Below are positions 46,273 to 54,659 of a DNA stretch of 64,000 nt, piece after piece. Within the stretch, counting starts at the first letter, position 1. Each line of letters opens with the position of its first letter. The DNA is from Yersinia intermedia. GTDB taxonomy: Bacteria > Pseudomonadota > Gammaproteobacteria > Enterobacterales > Enterobacteriaceae. The notes beneath the pieces are model-generated. The model was not told the origin of the DNA. It was given only the letters and a program-made list of their open reading frames with translations, and made no database searches. The DNA lies in NCBI RefSeq assembly GCF_900635455.1, contig NZ_LR134116.1, positions 868,001 through 932,000 of the forward strand, written 5' to 3'. Made by a program: the position numbers and the translations under genes.

Positions 46273-48867
46273 ATGGATGTCTTACAGGAAATATTGAAAT
46301 GGTCTAGTTCCGAGCTACCCCTCTGGGCAAGAGACTGCTTAAGGAGACAATTGGCTTCTCCCTCATTGGAGGATAGTGATTATGAAGAATTATTGGAATT
46401 GATAAAGATTGAAAATAAAATATTGCCCTCCGATAAATTAGAATCTCTCCCCTTAAATAAGGATCATATTCCGGTTTCAGCGGTTAATGATCAAGTCATT
46501 AAGATTAAAGAACTAAGTAGTCTTGTTCACGTGAACAGGATTGCGCCTGACCAAAAAATTGCATTCTGTGATAATGGGATTACCATCATTTATGGTATGA
46601 ATGGTGCGGGAAAATCAGGATACGGGCGAGTTCTCAAGCATGCATGTAGAGCACGAGATAAAGGTGGTGCGATACTCCCTAATGTAAACCTGCCTGGCTA
46701 TTCATCCAATATACCTAACGGGAAATTTAAAATTTCTCTGAATGGGAAAGAACACGATTTACAATGGTCTTATAATTCACCATCCCCAGAATTGTTGTCC
46801 TCAATTAGTGTTTTTGATACTCTTTGTGCATCATCATATCTGAAAGAAGGCGAGGCTGCTTATTTACCTCGCGGTCTCGATATTCTTGAAGAATTTGCAA
46901 ATATAATAATTCCTAAATTAGCAGAAAAAGTTTTAGCCGAGGCTAAGGCTATAGATGTGAATAAAGAGATAACTCAAATTTTTACAGATGGCACTAGTGT
47001 ATCTGATATATGTAAAGTATTGGACCATAAAACAGATGTCGTAAAATTAAGAGATTTAGCCACTTTAAGTGATTCCGAGCTAAGTAGAGATAAAGAGCTA
47101 GATAGAGTTCTGGCAGAAAAAAATCCTGAGGAAAAGTATAAAGAATTACTAAGAAGTGTATCGCACATAAAAGAGCTTTGCGTTAGGATCAATAATCAAA
47201 GTAAGTTTATAAATAACGCGGCCATGACAAAGCTTAAGTCGTTGATCGAAGGCGTTACTAATGCAGAAAAGGCATTAAATGAGTCAGCGCAAAAACTTGC
47301 GGCCGGAGATGATTTATTGCCTAACACTGGTGAAGGTATCTGGAGAGATTTGTTTCTGTCTGCCAAAAAATACTCGCTCAGTTGTGCTTACCCAGGCCAT
47401 GATTTTCCCTCCGTTGGTCGTGATGCAAAATGCGTTTTATGCCAGCAACCTATATCTGAAGCAACTGACAGAATGTTACGCTTCAATGAGTTTATTAATG
47501 ATGATATATCTAAATTATTAGATGAAAGAAAATCTTCTCTAAAAACAGCTAGAGAAAAAATATATACTGCTACCCTTGATTTTAGTTTTAATGCTGCAAT
47601 ACATATTGAAATTGGCAATGAGCATAGCGAATTAATTGAAAGAGTTAATAAGTATCAAGAAGATATTATCAATACAAAGACTGCAATGCTTTCAATGATT
47701 GATAGTAAGAACTTCGCGAATATCGAATTTGATTATAATCCAATTTCAGAGCTAAGACTTCTGGCTGCTAGCAAGTTACGTGAAGCAAGGTTATATAAGC
47801 AAGCATCCAAAAAAAGAAAGATTGACGCTCTAATAAAGGAAAGTAAAGAACTCAAAGCACGAATTATGCTTGCGGAAAAATTAGAAGGCTTAATTTCTTT
47901 AGTTGGTAGGTTGAAGTTATATAACACTCTTAACTCAATTAGCTTTTCAGCATTATCAAAAAAAGTATCAGATAAATCCAAGTTGTTTGCAAATTCAATA
48001 ATAAGTAATGCGTTAAAAAAAGATTTGGATGAAGAATTTTCTAAATTGGGTGTTTCTCATATAAAAACAGTTCTCAAACCAAGAGTTTCTAAGGGGAAGG
48101 TTTTTTATAGTTTGCTTTTGGATATACCTGTCTCAAATAAGGTGGATTTAATTTTGAGTGAAGGGGAACAGAGGGCTGTATCGTTAGCATCTTTTTTAGC
48201 TGAATTAAAACTTGCCAACCATTCATGTGGGATCATTTTTGATGATCCAGTATCTTCTCTTGATCATCATAGAAGAAGACGGGTAGCAACAAGATTGGTT
48301 GAAGAAGCAAAAAATCGGCAGGTAATAATCCTCACGCATGATATCGCTTTTTTGAGCGAGTTAATATTTGCTACCGAGAAAAATAATGTCGATAGCTTAA
48401 TACATCACCTGCAATGGACTGGAGATTTTTCAGGCTGCGTTTATGATGGTTTACCTTGGGACAAGGTCAGCTATAAAACCAGAGTTGAAAAGTTAAAACA
48501 AGAATCTCGGCAATTAGATCCTTGGCCTGTATATCCCAGTGCTGAGCAAGATAACTCGATGCGAAGATTATATAGCCGTATGAGATCAACGGTTGAGAAA
48601 ATGGTTGAAGATGTGATATTCGCTGGGATTGTGGTTAGATTCAGTGAAATTATAGGAGTTGGCAATTTACATAAATTAAGTGGGCTTGAGCGAGAATGTT
48701 GTATTGCGATTTCTGAACTCTGGTCAAAATGCCATCGTATTACTGATGCTCATGATCAACCTGCATACAAACAGACAGCGTTACCAAGCCCTGATGAATT
48801 TCGAGCAGATTTAGAGCTTATTTTAGATTTAGCAAAAAAAGCAGCAGCGACTCAGATTAAAAAATAG
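46273..48867 (+). CDS. ABC-type ATPase with zinc-hook-like motif, RloC/PrrC-like
   Basis: 864 residues. Walker A GMNGAGKS (108-115); a central coiled-coil with a C387-V-L-C390 hook; ABC signature LSEGEQR (628-634); Walker B IIFDDPVSSLD (654-664) and H-loop ILTHD (H689). The head resembles AAA_13, the ATPase domain of the anticodon nucleases PrrC and RloC. After it come R771-x3-E775 and H827, possible equivalents of the R-E-H nuclease triad; the E-to-H spacing (52) exceeds that of PrrC. Strongly AT-rich, unlike the core genes, and full-length. Ribosome site gagg before ATG. Best guess: a single-gene phage defence effector; another OLD/RecF-type defence ATPase is the alternative. Confidence 0.75.
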   Translation: MDVLQEILKWSSSELPLWARDCLRRQLASPSLEDSDYEELLELIKIENKILPSDKLESLPLNKDHIPVSAVNDQVIKIKELSSLVHVNRIAPDQKIAFCDNGITIIYGMNGAGKSGYGRVLKHACRARDKGGAILPNVNLPGYSSNIPNGKFKISLNGKEHDLQWSYNSPSPELLSSISVFDTLCASSYLKEGEAAYLPRGLDILEEFANIIIPKLAEKVLAEAKAIDVNKEITQIFTDGTSVSDICKVLDHKTDVVKLRDLATLSDSELSRDKELDRVLAEKNPEEKYKELLRSVSHIKELCVRINNQSKFINNAAMTKLKSLIEGVTNAEKALNESAQKLAAGDDLLPNTGEGIWRDLFLSAKKYSLSCAYPGHDFPSVGRDAKCVLCQQPISEATDRMLRFNEFINDDISKLLDERKSSLKTAREKIYTATLDFSFNAAIHIEIGNEHSELIERVNKYQEDIINTKTAMLSMIDSKNFANIEFDYNPISELRLLAASKLREARLYKQASKKRKIDALIKESKELKARIMLAEKLEGLISLVGRLKLYNTLNSISFSALSKKVSDKSKLFANSIISNALKKDLDEEFSKLGVSHIKTVLKPRVSKGKVFYSLLLDIPVSNKVDLILSEGEQRAVSLASFLAELKLANHSCGIIFDDPVSSLDHHRRRRVATRLVEEAKNRQVIILTHDIAFLSELIFATEKNNVDSLIHHLQWTGDFSGCVYDGLPWDKVSYKTRVEKLKQESRQLDPWPVYPSAEQDNSMRRLYSRMRSTVEKMVEDVIFAGIVVRFSEIIGVGNLHKLSGLERECCIAISELWSKCHRITDAHDQPAYKQTALPSPDEFRADLELILDLAKKAAATQIKK

Positions 48868-48876
48868 TTAATCTTT

Positions 48877-48905
48877 AAGCATTCAGGGAAGAATTCCCTG
48901 AATGC
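48877..48905. terminator. Bidirectional terminator after the ATPase gene
   Basis: A 13-14-bp near-perfect stem (agcattcagggaa/ttccctgaatgct) with a gaa loop between convergent genes. Confidence 0.85.
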
Positions 48906-48907
48906 TT

Positions 48908-49405
48908 TCATTCAAATGAAGCCGCGATGACTTCCCCAGTGTTGGCGTTAAAAACACAAAAGTATTGCAATGGTATCAGCATATTCATGCTGTTAATGGC
49001 CTTAGCCTGTTGTCCAAATGCTTGAATCGTTTTCTTTTGCTCGTTGTGCCAAAGGTAAGTGTCGAAAACTGGCCGCGCTTCACTTTCCTGCCACACATGG
49101 CGAAACGCTGCTTTCTTGTCCATTACCTGCTTGCACTCTTTGACGGGGTTGTGGTGCGCTTTTGCATAGCATTCCGGGGCGCTACCTAAGCACAAGGTCT
49201 TGTGTTTCGCTGCCGGGTGTTCTGCGCTTACAGCGGAAAATGCACATACGCCCAGCACCAATGAGAGGGTTCCAAGAATTCCACATGAAACTGCGCGTAG
49301 CGTGCTGATCTGACGTTTTGAAAAAATGCGAGCAACAAATCCATAGCTGACGCAACTAAGCGCGACACCCGCCACCATTGGTAATAAAAAACCTGATCCC
49401 GCCAT
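48908..49405 (-). CDS. Two-TM membrane protein of unknown function
   Basis: 165 residues. Two N-terminal hydrophobic segments (LLPMVAGVALSCVSYGFVA and ILGTLSLVLGVCAFSAV), then a probably periplasmic domain with three Cys (LCLGSAPECYA, ECKQVMD) and a C-terminal strand pair YFCVFNANTGEVIAASFE. A perfect aaggaggg site precedes ATG. Family not recognised; the Cys pairs could form disulfides. Convergent with the ATPase gene and divergent from the XRE regulator. Confidence 0.65.
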   Translation of the reverse strand: MAGSGFLLPMVAGVALSCVSYGFVARIFSKRQISTLRAVSCGILGTLSLVLGVCAFSAVSAEHPAAKHKTLCLGSAPECYAKAHHNPVKECKQVMDKKAAFRHVWQESEARPVFDTYLWHNEQKKTIQAFGQQAKAINSMNMLIPLQYFCVFNANTGEVIAASFE

Positions 49406-49648
49406 GATTCCCTCCTTTTCAAAAACACATTACGCCTACTAGCGAATGTTGGGGACGACCAACCGATGACGATCATAATACTTTGTGGATTTTAAATGTC
49501 ACTATTGGTTTTCATTCTGAATCATTGAGGGTTGTCATGAGGCAGGCGGCTAATAATGCGAGTGACTCAGCCCGCTGAAGTTAGGGTTGATTCAAAATGT
49601 CTCATATGGAGCGTGGCCTTACAGTAGTCAAAATTGCACATTCAGTGC

Positions 49649-50113
49649 ATGAAAAAGAACTTGAGAATACAGTTTGGCGAGCGGGTAAAAGAACTGCGTA
49701 TAGCCACCGGAATGAGCCAAGAAGCGTTTGCTGATCGGTGTGGGTTCGCACGCAGCTATATGAGCCGAATCGAACGTGGTGGCTCTAACGCTTCTCTTGA
49801 TGCGATTGAAGTGCTGGCTGGCGCTTTAAATGTCGAGCCGTGGCGATTGTTGGTGTCTGACTTGTCCGAAGATACCGACCCGGAATTACTGGTTCCATAC
49901 GCAGCCGATGGTTCCTGTTTTCACCCCGGTTTGGCGAGCACCCGTGATGGTTCGTTTGGAGTAGGTGATAAAGCTGCTCAGAAGCGTTTTGGCACGTTTT
50001 CCGAAGCTCTCGACTATCTACGTAGTATGGAGACGGCAAAATGGCGTAGGCCCAATGCCAGTGGCAACTGGGGCATTGTGTCAGCGGTGCGTTGGGACAA
50101 ACTGAGAAAGTAG
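49649..50113 (+). CDS. XRE-family transcriptional regulator
   Basis: A 154-residue protein: N-terminal helix-turn-helix of the Cro/C1 type (RVKELRIATGMSQEAFADRCGFARSYMSRIERG, residues ~11-43) and an unrecognised C-terminal region with WRRPNASGNWGIVSAVRW. It lies beside attR, facing the island end. No ribosome site is obvious before ATG 49649, so it may be leaderless or weakly translated. It probably controls island genes such as the divergent membrane protein or excision. Confidence 0.88.
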   Translation: MKKNLRIQFGERVKELRIATGMSQEAFADRCGFARSYMSRIERGGSNASLDAIEVLAGALNVEPWRLLVSDLSEDTDPELLVPYAADGSCFHPGLASTRDGSFGVGDKAAQKRFGTFSEALDYLRSMETAKWRRPNASGNWGIVSAVRWDKLRK

Positions 50114-50496
50114 CTTAACTGTAAGTTTATGAATCTTAACGCTGTATGGATGAACAGTGTCCATTAGGCGCTGATAGTCCCACGTTTCATCAACTTATCG
50201 TTTCTATAAGAGCGAATGAAACGCCAAAATTCAGGTGCATTACGTAGGCGTTACGGTGGCGTTTGACTTTGGGGTTGAATAGGAGAATTCATATAAATAA
50301 CATTGAGTTAAATGGCATTTCTGAACAAGTTCTGTCGGGTTTAAATTCGTTTCAAAATCCGAAAGCAGTGGCGTTTACTTAACGTCCATGCAGTTGCGCA
50401 GGAATGTTGTAGTTCCTCCTACAAAACCCTCCTACAATGCGTCAAGTTTTTGTTAATAAATCCATGGGATTACGAGATCTTTGGAGCGGGGGTGAT
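50114..50496. other. Island right end: gene relic and arm-type repeats
   Basis: No intact gene. A 28-codon open stretch on the minus strand (50164-50250) encodes NAPEFWRFIRSYRNDKLMKR and looks like a relic. Two tandem cctcctacaa motifs are at 50415-50438. The last 14 bp are the left arm of the attR hairpin. Confidence 0.4.
50415..50438 (+). repeat. Tandem arm-type repeats near attR
   Basis: cctcctacaa at 50415-50424 and again at 50429-50438, 59-82 bp inside the attR core. The left-end copy (41426) is 63 bp inside the attL core. Confidence 0.45.
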
Positions 50497-50515
50497 TTCC
50501 CTTCACCCGCTCCAA
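50497..50515 (+). repeat. Right attachment site (attR core)
   Basis: An exact 19-bp copy of the tRNA-Gly 3' end. With upstream bases it forms a hairpin (ggagcgggggtga / tcacccgctcc, 50483-50513). Confidence 0.9.
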
Positions 50516-50930
50516 TCTAACGTCTCGCAGTATCTCCCGAAGTACATCAAACCCAGTAAATCCGCACTTCTCAGGCTAATCTAGTTATTCCTATATACAT
50601 GTTCGTCTATTGAAATCTACTTATAGCGGGGGGTATATATGGGGATATTAAATTGTACCCACCTAAAAGGTACCCTCAGATAATCTAACTTTATGCCTAC
50701 ATTTAATCACTATGGCTTAGCACTGTTAAACCCCAGTTTCGCTTATCACTGGTTCGCCCAGTTGTTTCATACCAGCTATCGTCAATGCACTTCGCAGACA
50801 TAAACCATGAAGTGCACCAAACACCGCTGGGAGCTACCCTGGTGCGTTTTTAATTCCAGGCAATGAAAAGTCATAGTGTGGCGTTAAGGTGAGCTCTGAG
50901 TGCGCCAGGTGAAACCTTGCACCTATGCTT
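50516..50930. other. Accessory DNA without a recognisable gene
   Basis: 415 bp just outside attR. No frame with motifs was found. It contains an imperfect gtacccacc...ggtaccc repeat near 50658-50685 and otherwise unremarkable AT-rich sequence. It may be a relic of an earlier insertion. Confidence 0.3.
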
Positions 50931-51508
50931 TCAGCTAAAATAGATATAAGCCATCACAGCCAAGATAACTATTGCGGCATAACGCAAAATTCGCTCGCGG
51001 TTCCTGATGAACCATGTTCGTTCGTAACGTAGTGGTGTGCAAAAAGGTGTTACCCATTTGAGATATTCTGCGTTGATGCTACTCAATACCTCTTTGGATT
51101 CATTCAGGTTACTACCGAAAACATACTGACGTTGTAGTAAATCAGCCGACAATGACTAATCGTCTCTTTGTCACTCACTAATTTATCTTCATTAATAAAA
51201 TCAAAGTGATCGATAACGATTTGGTATGAGGCTTGTATATTTTTACTGGTTACAAAAGCATCACAGGTGATCAGATCATTTTTAGCCAGGTATTTCAGGA
51301 GATCAATCTTCTGAGTTACCTGCAAATTATCAACCAGTTGCTGCCTGAGCGCTTTATCAAATGGCCGGATATATCCAAGTTTCGGATCAATTTCAGCGCC
51401 AAACGACTCATATCGGTAAAACTCCCCTTCCATAGGTTTGCCGCGCCAGTCAAAGCGCACATAACCATCTGGTTGAGTCTGGTAACAATTGGATATTGGC
51501 ATAAACAT
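50931..51508 (-). pseudogene. Probable frameshifted gene for a C-terminally anchored membrane protein
   Basis: Two minus-strand frames overlap by 49 bp. The first (51508 to 51104, 134 codons) begins MFMPISNCYQTQPDGYVRF and ends abruptly; the second (51152 to 50931) continues with RQYVFGSNLNESKEVLSSIN and finishes in a transmembrane helix (LRYAAIVILAVMAYIYF). Together they would give one protein of about 190 residues with a C-terminal anchor. The second frame has no good start codon. Family not recognised. Two overlapping genes are the alternative reading. Confidence 0.5.
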
Positions 51509-51593
51509 CCTTGATAAAAGGCGATGATGACATTCGTAAGCAGTTCATTGAACTAGGTAGGTGCGGATTTTGCAACACAGTTTATCGTGCAGA

Positions 51594-51708
51594 TATAAGG
51601 ATTGATTTTCCGTCGCCGCCGTTTTTGAACGCTATACCTGAGAGGGAGCTACCGAACCCAGGAGATCCACTTTCCGCGCCCAATTCTCCCGGCAGCTTCC
51701 CTCATAGC
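51594..51708 (+). repeat. Diverged cassette, copy 2, segment A
   Basis: Matches 43984-44098 at DNA and peptide level (PPFLNAIPER, NSPGSF). Its end overlaps the 3' end of the ClbS-like gene on the other strand. Confidence 0.55.
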
Positions 51709-52217
51709 TTGAGGTTGTTTTCCTTTGCCCACTTTCTTAACCTGCCGCAGGCATTGGAGTAGGGGGAAGATGTATTGAAAGAAATCATCCTTCCCATTGT
51801 CCATTTGCCATACCACGCTTTTCCATACAGGTCATTGCCAGATCGCTGATTGATCAATTCAACGATTTCGCTTTTAGCGTTCTGTAGTTGGCTGCTTAGC
51901 GAGCGTAAATCCAAATCGCTATAGTCGCGATAAAACTTTTGGGCGAGAAGACCCAGTTGGTTCCATTTATAACCTGTTTCCGGGAAATCAACAGGCTTTC
52001 CCTCTTCATCAAGCGTTATCCATTTGATAACTAAATTGTTCCAGCCAAGTAAGTAGGAGACAAGATTGCAAACACTCATTACAGTGTCTTTTGCATGCCC
52101 TTCCATTGATTCATCTAATGCTAATTCGGGTGGAATTGATGCGAGGTAACCTGACAATTTATTGAAGTTTTTGTCTATTGCCAACAGGAGTTCTGATTTG
52201 GTTTGTGGCACACCCAT
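51702..52217 (-). CDS. ClbS/DfsB family four-helix-bundle protein
   Basis: 171 residues of the ClbS/DfsB (DUF1706) type. N-terminal GVPQTKSELLLAIDKNFNKL, central HAKDTVMSVCNLVSYLLGWNNLVIKW and C-terminal WTMGRMISFNTSSPYSNACGRLRKW. ClbS from colibactin producers hydrolyses the cyclopropane warhead to protect the host; most relatives are uncharacterised. A ggaggg site lies 8 bp before ATG 52217; upstream extension is unsupported. It lies between the A and B segments of the repeated cassette, as a cargo gene would. Confidence 0.82.
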   Translation of the reverse strand: MGVPQTKSELLLAIDKNFNKLSGYLASIPPELALDESMEGHAKDTVMSVCNLVSYLLGWNNLVIKWITLDEEGKPVDFPETGYKWNQLGLLAQKFYRDYSDLDLRSLSSQLQNAKSEIVELINQRSGNDLYGKAWYGKWTMGRMISFNTSSPYSNACGRLRKWAKENNLKL

Positions 52218-52728
52218 GAGAATTCCCTCCCTAGTTGTTGGGATATTCAGCGAGTTTGGCAACAGAGGGGGGCTTACGCGAGCACTTTCTGGAAAAGATG
52301 TGAGAGAAAACGCATTATTAATCTGATTAGATTGTATTTTTCCTTTTTAACTTATTGTTTTATTTTGTAAACCTCTTCTCTGAACATGAAATTATGCTCG
52401 ATACCCTGAGCACGTTAACGCATATATCGGCATACTGAAAGGAGCGATCTTCATGTTCCTCACTTCAAAACCAGCCAAAACACCAGGAACGATAAAACAC
52501 CCGATACGTTAGGTTCTGTTGGCAATAGCTGGCGACGAATCAGGTGCTTAAAGATCATATTCACTCGCTATTTACGGCTAGAAGGTGATTGTTTTTACGC
52601 TGAATAACCTGCAAAAGAAGGAAGAGTGATTCTCTCTGATCTGTTTGTTTATTCGCAGTTAAAAAGTAATGAAACCAAAGTAATTAACTGTATTCTGTTC
52701 TTATGCCAAATATCTATCGGTATTCCCT
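52218..52728. other. Intergenic accessory DNA with B segment
   Basis: Contains the second B segment (52332-52382) and a 19-codon frame with a good ribosome site (ATG 52453, SKPAKTPGTIKHP) of doubtful meaning. The remainder is probably the promoter region of the downstream diguanylate cyclase. No other gene seen. Confidence 0.35.
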
Positions 52729-53973
52729 ATGTTGATAGCCTACTTAGATGCGTTAAATATTTTGAGCACGCCTGTTTGGCTCGTTTTACCCAAAAATCAG
52801 GAAATACTTTTTGCTAATAAGGAAGCCCGAGCAATTGCAGGTGATAGCCCACTCCAGTTACTGCGCAATGGCCGGTTTTCAGCACATGCGCAGCAGCATC
52901 TGGATGCATACCTGCCCGCTTTGGCAGATGAAGATCAAATCGTTGAAATTTGGACTATTCAAACAGAAGGCAATAGCTTTCCCCTAAGTTGTCGGCTCTC
53001 TTTGACACAACTGGAAGCCTACGGAGACGTTATTGTTTTCGAAGGGCTTTATATTGCCGGTGCGGAGGTCACTCGCCCCAATGTTGGTCGGCTGTGCTCG
53101 AAGCCCTACTGCCGCGACGAACGGGGTTTCTATGAGCAATTTTTCGACACCAATACGGCCCCGATGTTATTGATTGATCCATCGGACGATGGACAAATTG
53201 TGGATGCTAATCAAGCGGCAACCCGTTTCTATGGTTATTCCCGGGATGAGATGTGTATGAAACATACTTGGGAAATTAATACCATGGGTAAGGATGTATT
53301 GCCCGTAATGCGTGAGGTAGCCAAGCTGCCCGGTGGGCACAAGCCTCTTAATTTCATCCATAAATTAGCCGATGGAAATACCCGCCATGTGCAAACTTAT
53401 GCCGGCCCCGTTGAGTTGGATGGTATGCGGCTAATGCTTTGTATTATTCATGATATTACTGAACAAAAGCGCCTGGAACAGGCATTAGAAGATGCGGCCT
53501 TACGGGATCCACTGACCGGCTTGGGGAATCGGCGGCAATTCTTTAATCTTGTCGAGCATGCTAATGCACAAAGCCAACGTTATGCACAAGGCTTCAGCTT
53601 GATGTTGGTTGATGCAGACCATTTCAAGCAAGTTAATGATCAGTTCGGGCATCATAAGGGTGACGAAGTCCTGATATTGCTGGCAAGAACCCTGGAATCC
53701 CGAATTCGTGAAAGTGACATGATTTTCCGTTGGGGAGGCGAAGAGTTTGCCATTTTACTCCCTTCAACCAATTTAGCTGGCGCATTACAAGTGGCGGAAT
53801 CTATTCGTGAGGCCGTTCAGTTAGTGTGTCAACCCAATCTACCGCAACTCACTGTCAGTATCGGTGTGGCACAGCATCAGGTTGGTGAGGATTCCGATAG
53901 CTTATTCAAACGTATGGATGAAGCCCTTTACCGCGCTAAGGCGGCAGGGCGCAATAGAGTGCTGGTGGCATAG
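52729..53973 (+). CDS. PAS-domain diguanylate cyclase (GGDEF)
   Basis: 414 residues, no membrane segment. Two PAS-like sensor domains (~5-115 and ~137-250; the second ends IIHDITEQKRLEQAL) precede a GGDEF domain (~250-414). The active site is GGEEF at 336-340 with the inhibitory I-site R327-E-S-D330 five residues before it. The enzyme should therefore make c-di-GMP from two GTP and be product-inhibited. No EAL domain. Ligand of the PAS domains unknown. The ribosome site is weak. It lies alone beyond the accessory region. Confidence 0.92.
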   Translation: MLIAYLDALNILSTPVWLVLPKNQEILFANKEARAIAGDSPLQLLRNGRFSAHAQQHLDAYLPALADEDQIVEIWTIQTEGNSFPLSCRLSLTQLEAYGDVIVFEGLYIAGAEVTRPNVGRLCSKPYCRDERGFYEQFFDTNTAPMLLIDPSDDGQIVDANQAATRFYGYSRDEMCMKHTWEINTMGKDVLPVMREVAKLPGGHKPLNFIHKLADGNTRHVQTYAGPVELDGMRLMLCIIHDITEQKRLEQALEDAALRDPLTGLGNRRQFFNLVEHANAQSQRYAQGFSLMLVDADHFKQVNDQFGHHKGDEVLILLARTLESRIRESDMIFRWGGEEFAILLPSTNLAGALQVAESIREAVQLVCQPNLPQLTVSIGVAQHQVGEDSDSLFKRMDEALYRAKAAGRNRVLVA

Positions 53974-54055
53974 GCCGATGAGGGGGGATTAGCTGACCTC
54001 CCTTTACCAATAACTCACCGCTCTATGAACAGAGTAGTTTTGCCGTTGTATTTAT

Positions 54056-54526
54056 CTATTCCAGCGGCAAATGATCGAGTGGTTTTACCTCGCGCAGGAC
54101 GAAGGTGGTTTGCATCTCTTTAATGCCCGATAATCGGCGGATGACGGACATGGCGAAAGTGGAGAAGCTATCGAGGTCTTCCGCGACCACTTGCAGCAGG
54201 AAGTCAGCATCTCCGGCGACAGCATAGCAAGCGATAACCGGCTTTAACTCCCCCACCTGCATTTCAAATAGCTTGGCTTCTTCCTCACTGTGGCTGTCAA
54301 TTTTAACCCGAATAAATGCCAAAATACCCAAACCAATTTTTCGTCGATCGATATTGGCCTGATAGCCGGTAATAACGCCGCTTTCTTCTAATTGTTTCAC
54401 CCGCCGCCAACAGGGGGAGGTTGCCATTCCCACTTTATCGGCTAGTTCTTGGTTAGTCATACGGCCAGCATGCTGTAACTGTTTCAGTATTTTAATATCT
54501 GCCGGTGTTATGAGTGATGATGGCAT
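54056..54526 (-). CDS. Lrp/AsnC-family transcriptional regulator
   Basis: 156 residues: N-terminal HTH (~8-56, LKQLQHAGRMTNQELADKVGMATSPCWRRVKQLE) and a RAM ligand domain (YQANIDRRKIGLGILAFIRVKI onward). Members sense amino acids and act on neighbours. It is divergent from a DUF2000 gene across about 130 bp, so that gene is its likely target. It resembles the DecR/YbaO type by eye but cannot be assigned. A purine-poor leader makes the exact start uncertain. Confidence 0.9.
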   Translation of the reverse strand: MPSSLITPADIKILKQLQHAGRMTNQELADKVGMATSPCWRRVKQLEESGVITGYQANIDRRKIGLGILAFIRVKIDSHSEEEAKLFEMQVGELKPVIACYAVAGDADFLLQVVAEDLDSFSTFAMSVIRRLSGIKEMQTTFVLREVKPLDHLPLE

Positions 54527-54659
54527 TTTCTACCTAATTATTATTTTATTTGGGAATGTATTACCAATATTAGCTGAATCCAGGTGATAAAAGAAAGCAC
54601 TTACCTGCCAGCGAGGGATATGATTATTGATATACATTATCGGTAAAAGGACAGTGGCT

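Larger units (their letters stand above)
41345..50515. mobile_element. 9.2-kb tRNA-Gly-integrated genomic island
   Basis: It is bounded by a 19-bp perfect direct repeat of the tRNA 3' end (41345-41363 and 50497-50515), with an integrase gene directly beside the tRNA. Contents in order: integrase, small membrane proteins, serine resolvase, recombinase-tail remnant, AT-rich ABC-type ATPase, membrane protein, XRE-type regulator. No conjugation, capsid or replication genes are visible, so it is an integrative element without its own transfer machinery. Confidence 0.88.

Noticed and set aside
49228..49476. 82-codon frame antisense around the Cys-containing membrane protein start
   Set aside because: Overlaps a better-supported gene with a perfect ribosome site.
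50483..50515. Second tRNA gene at the island right end
   Set aside because: Only the acceptor 3' strand and CCA are present; the D and anticodon arms are missing. It is attR.
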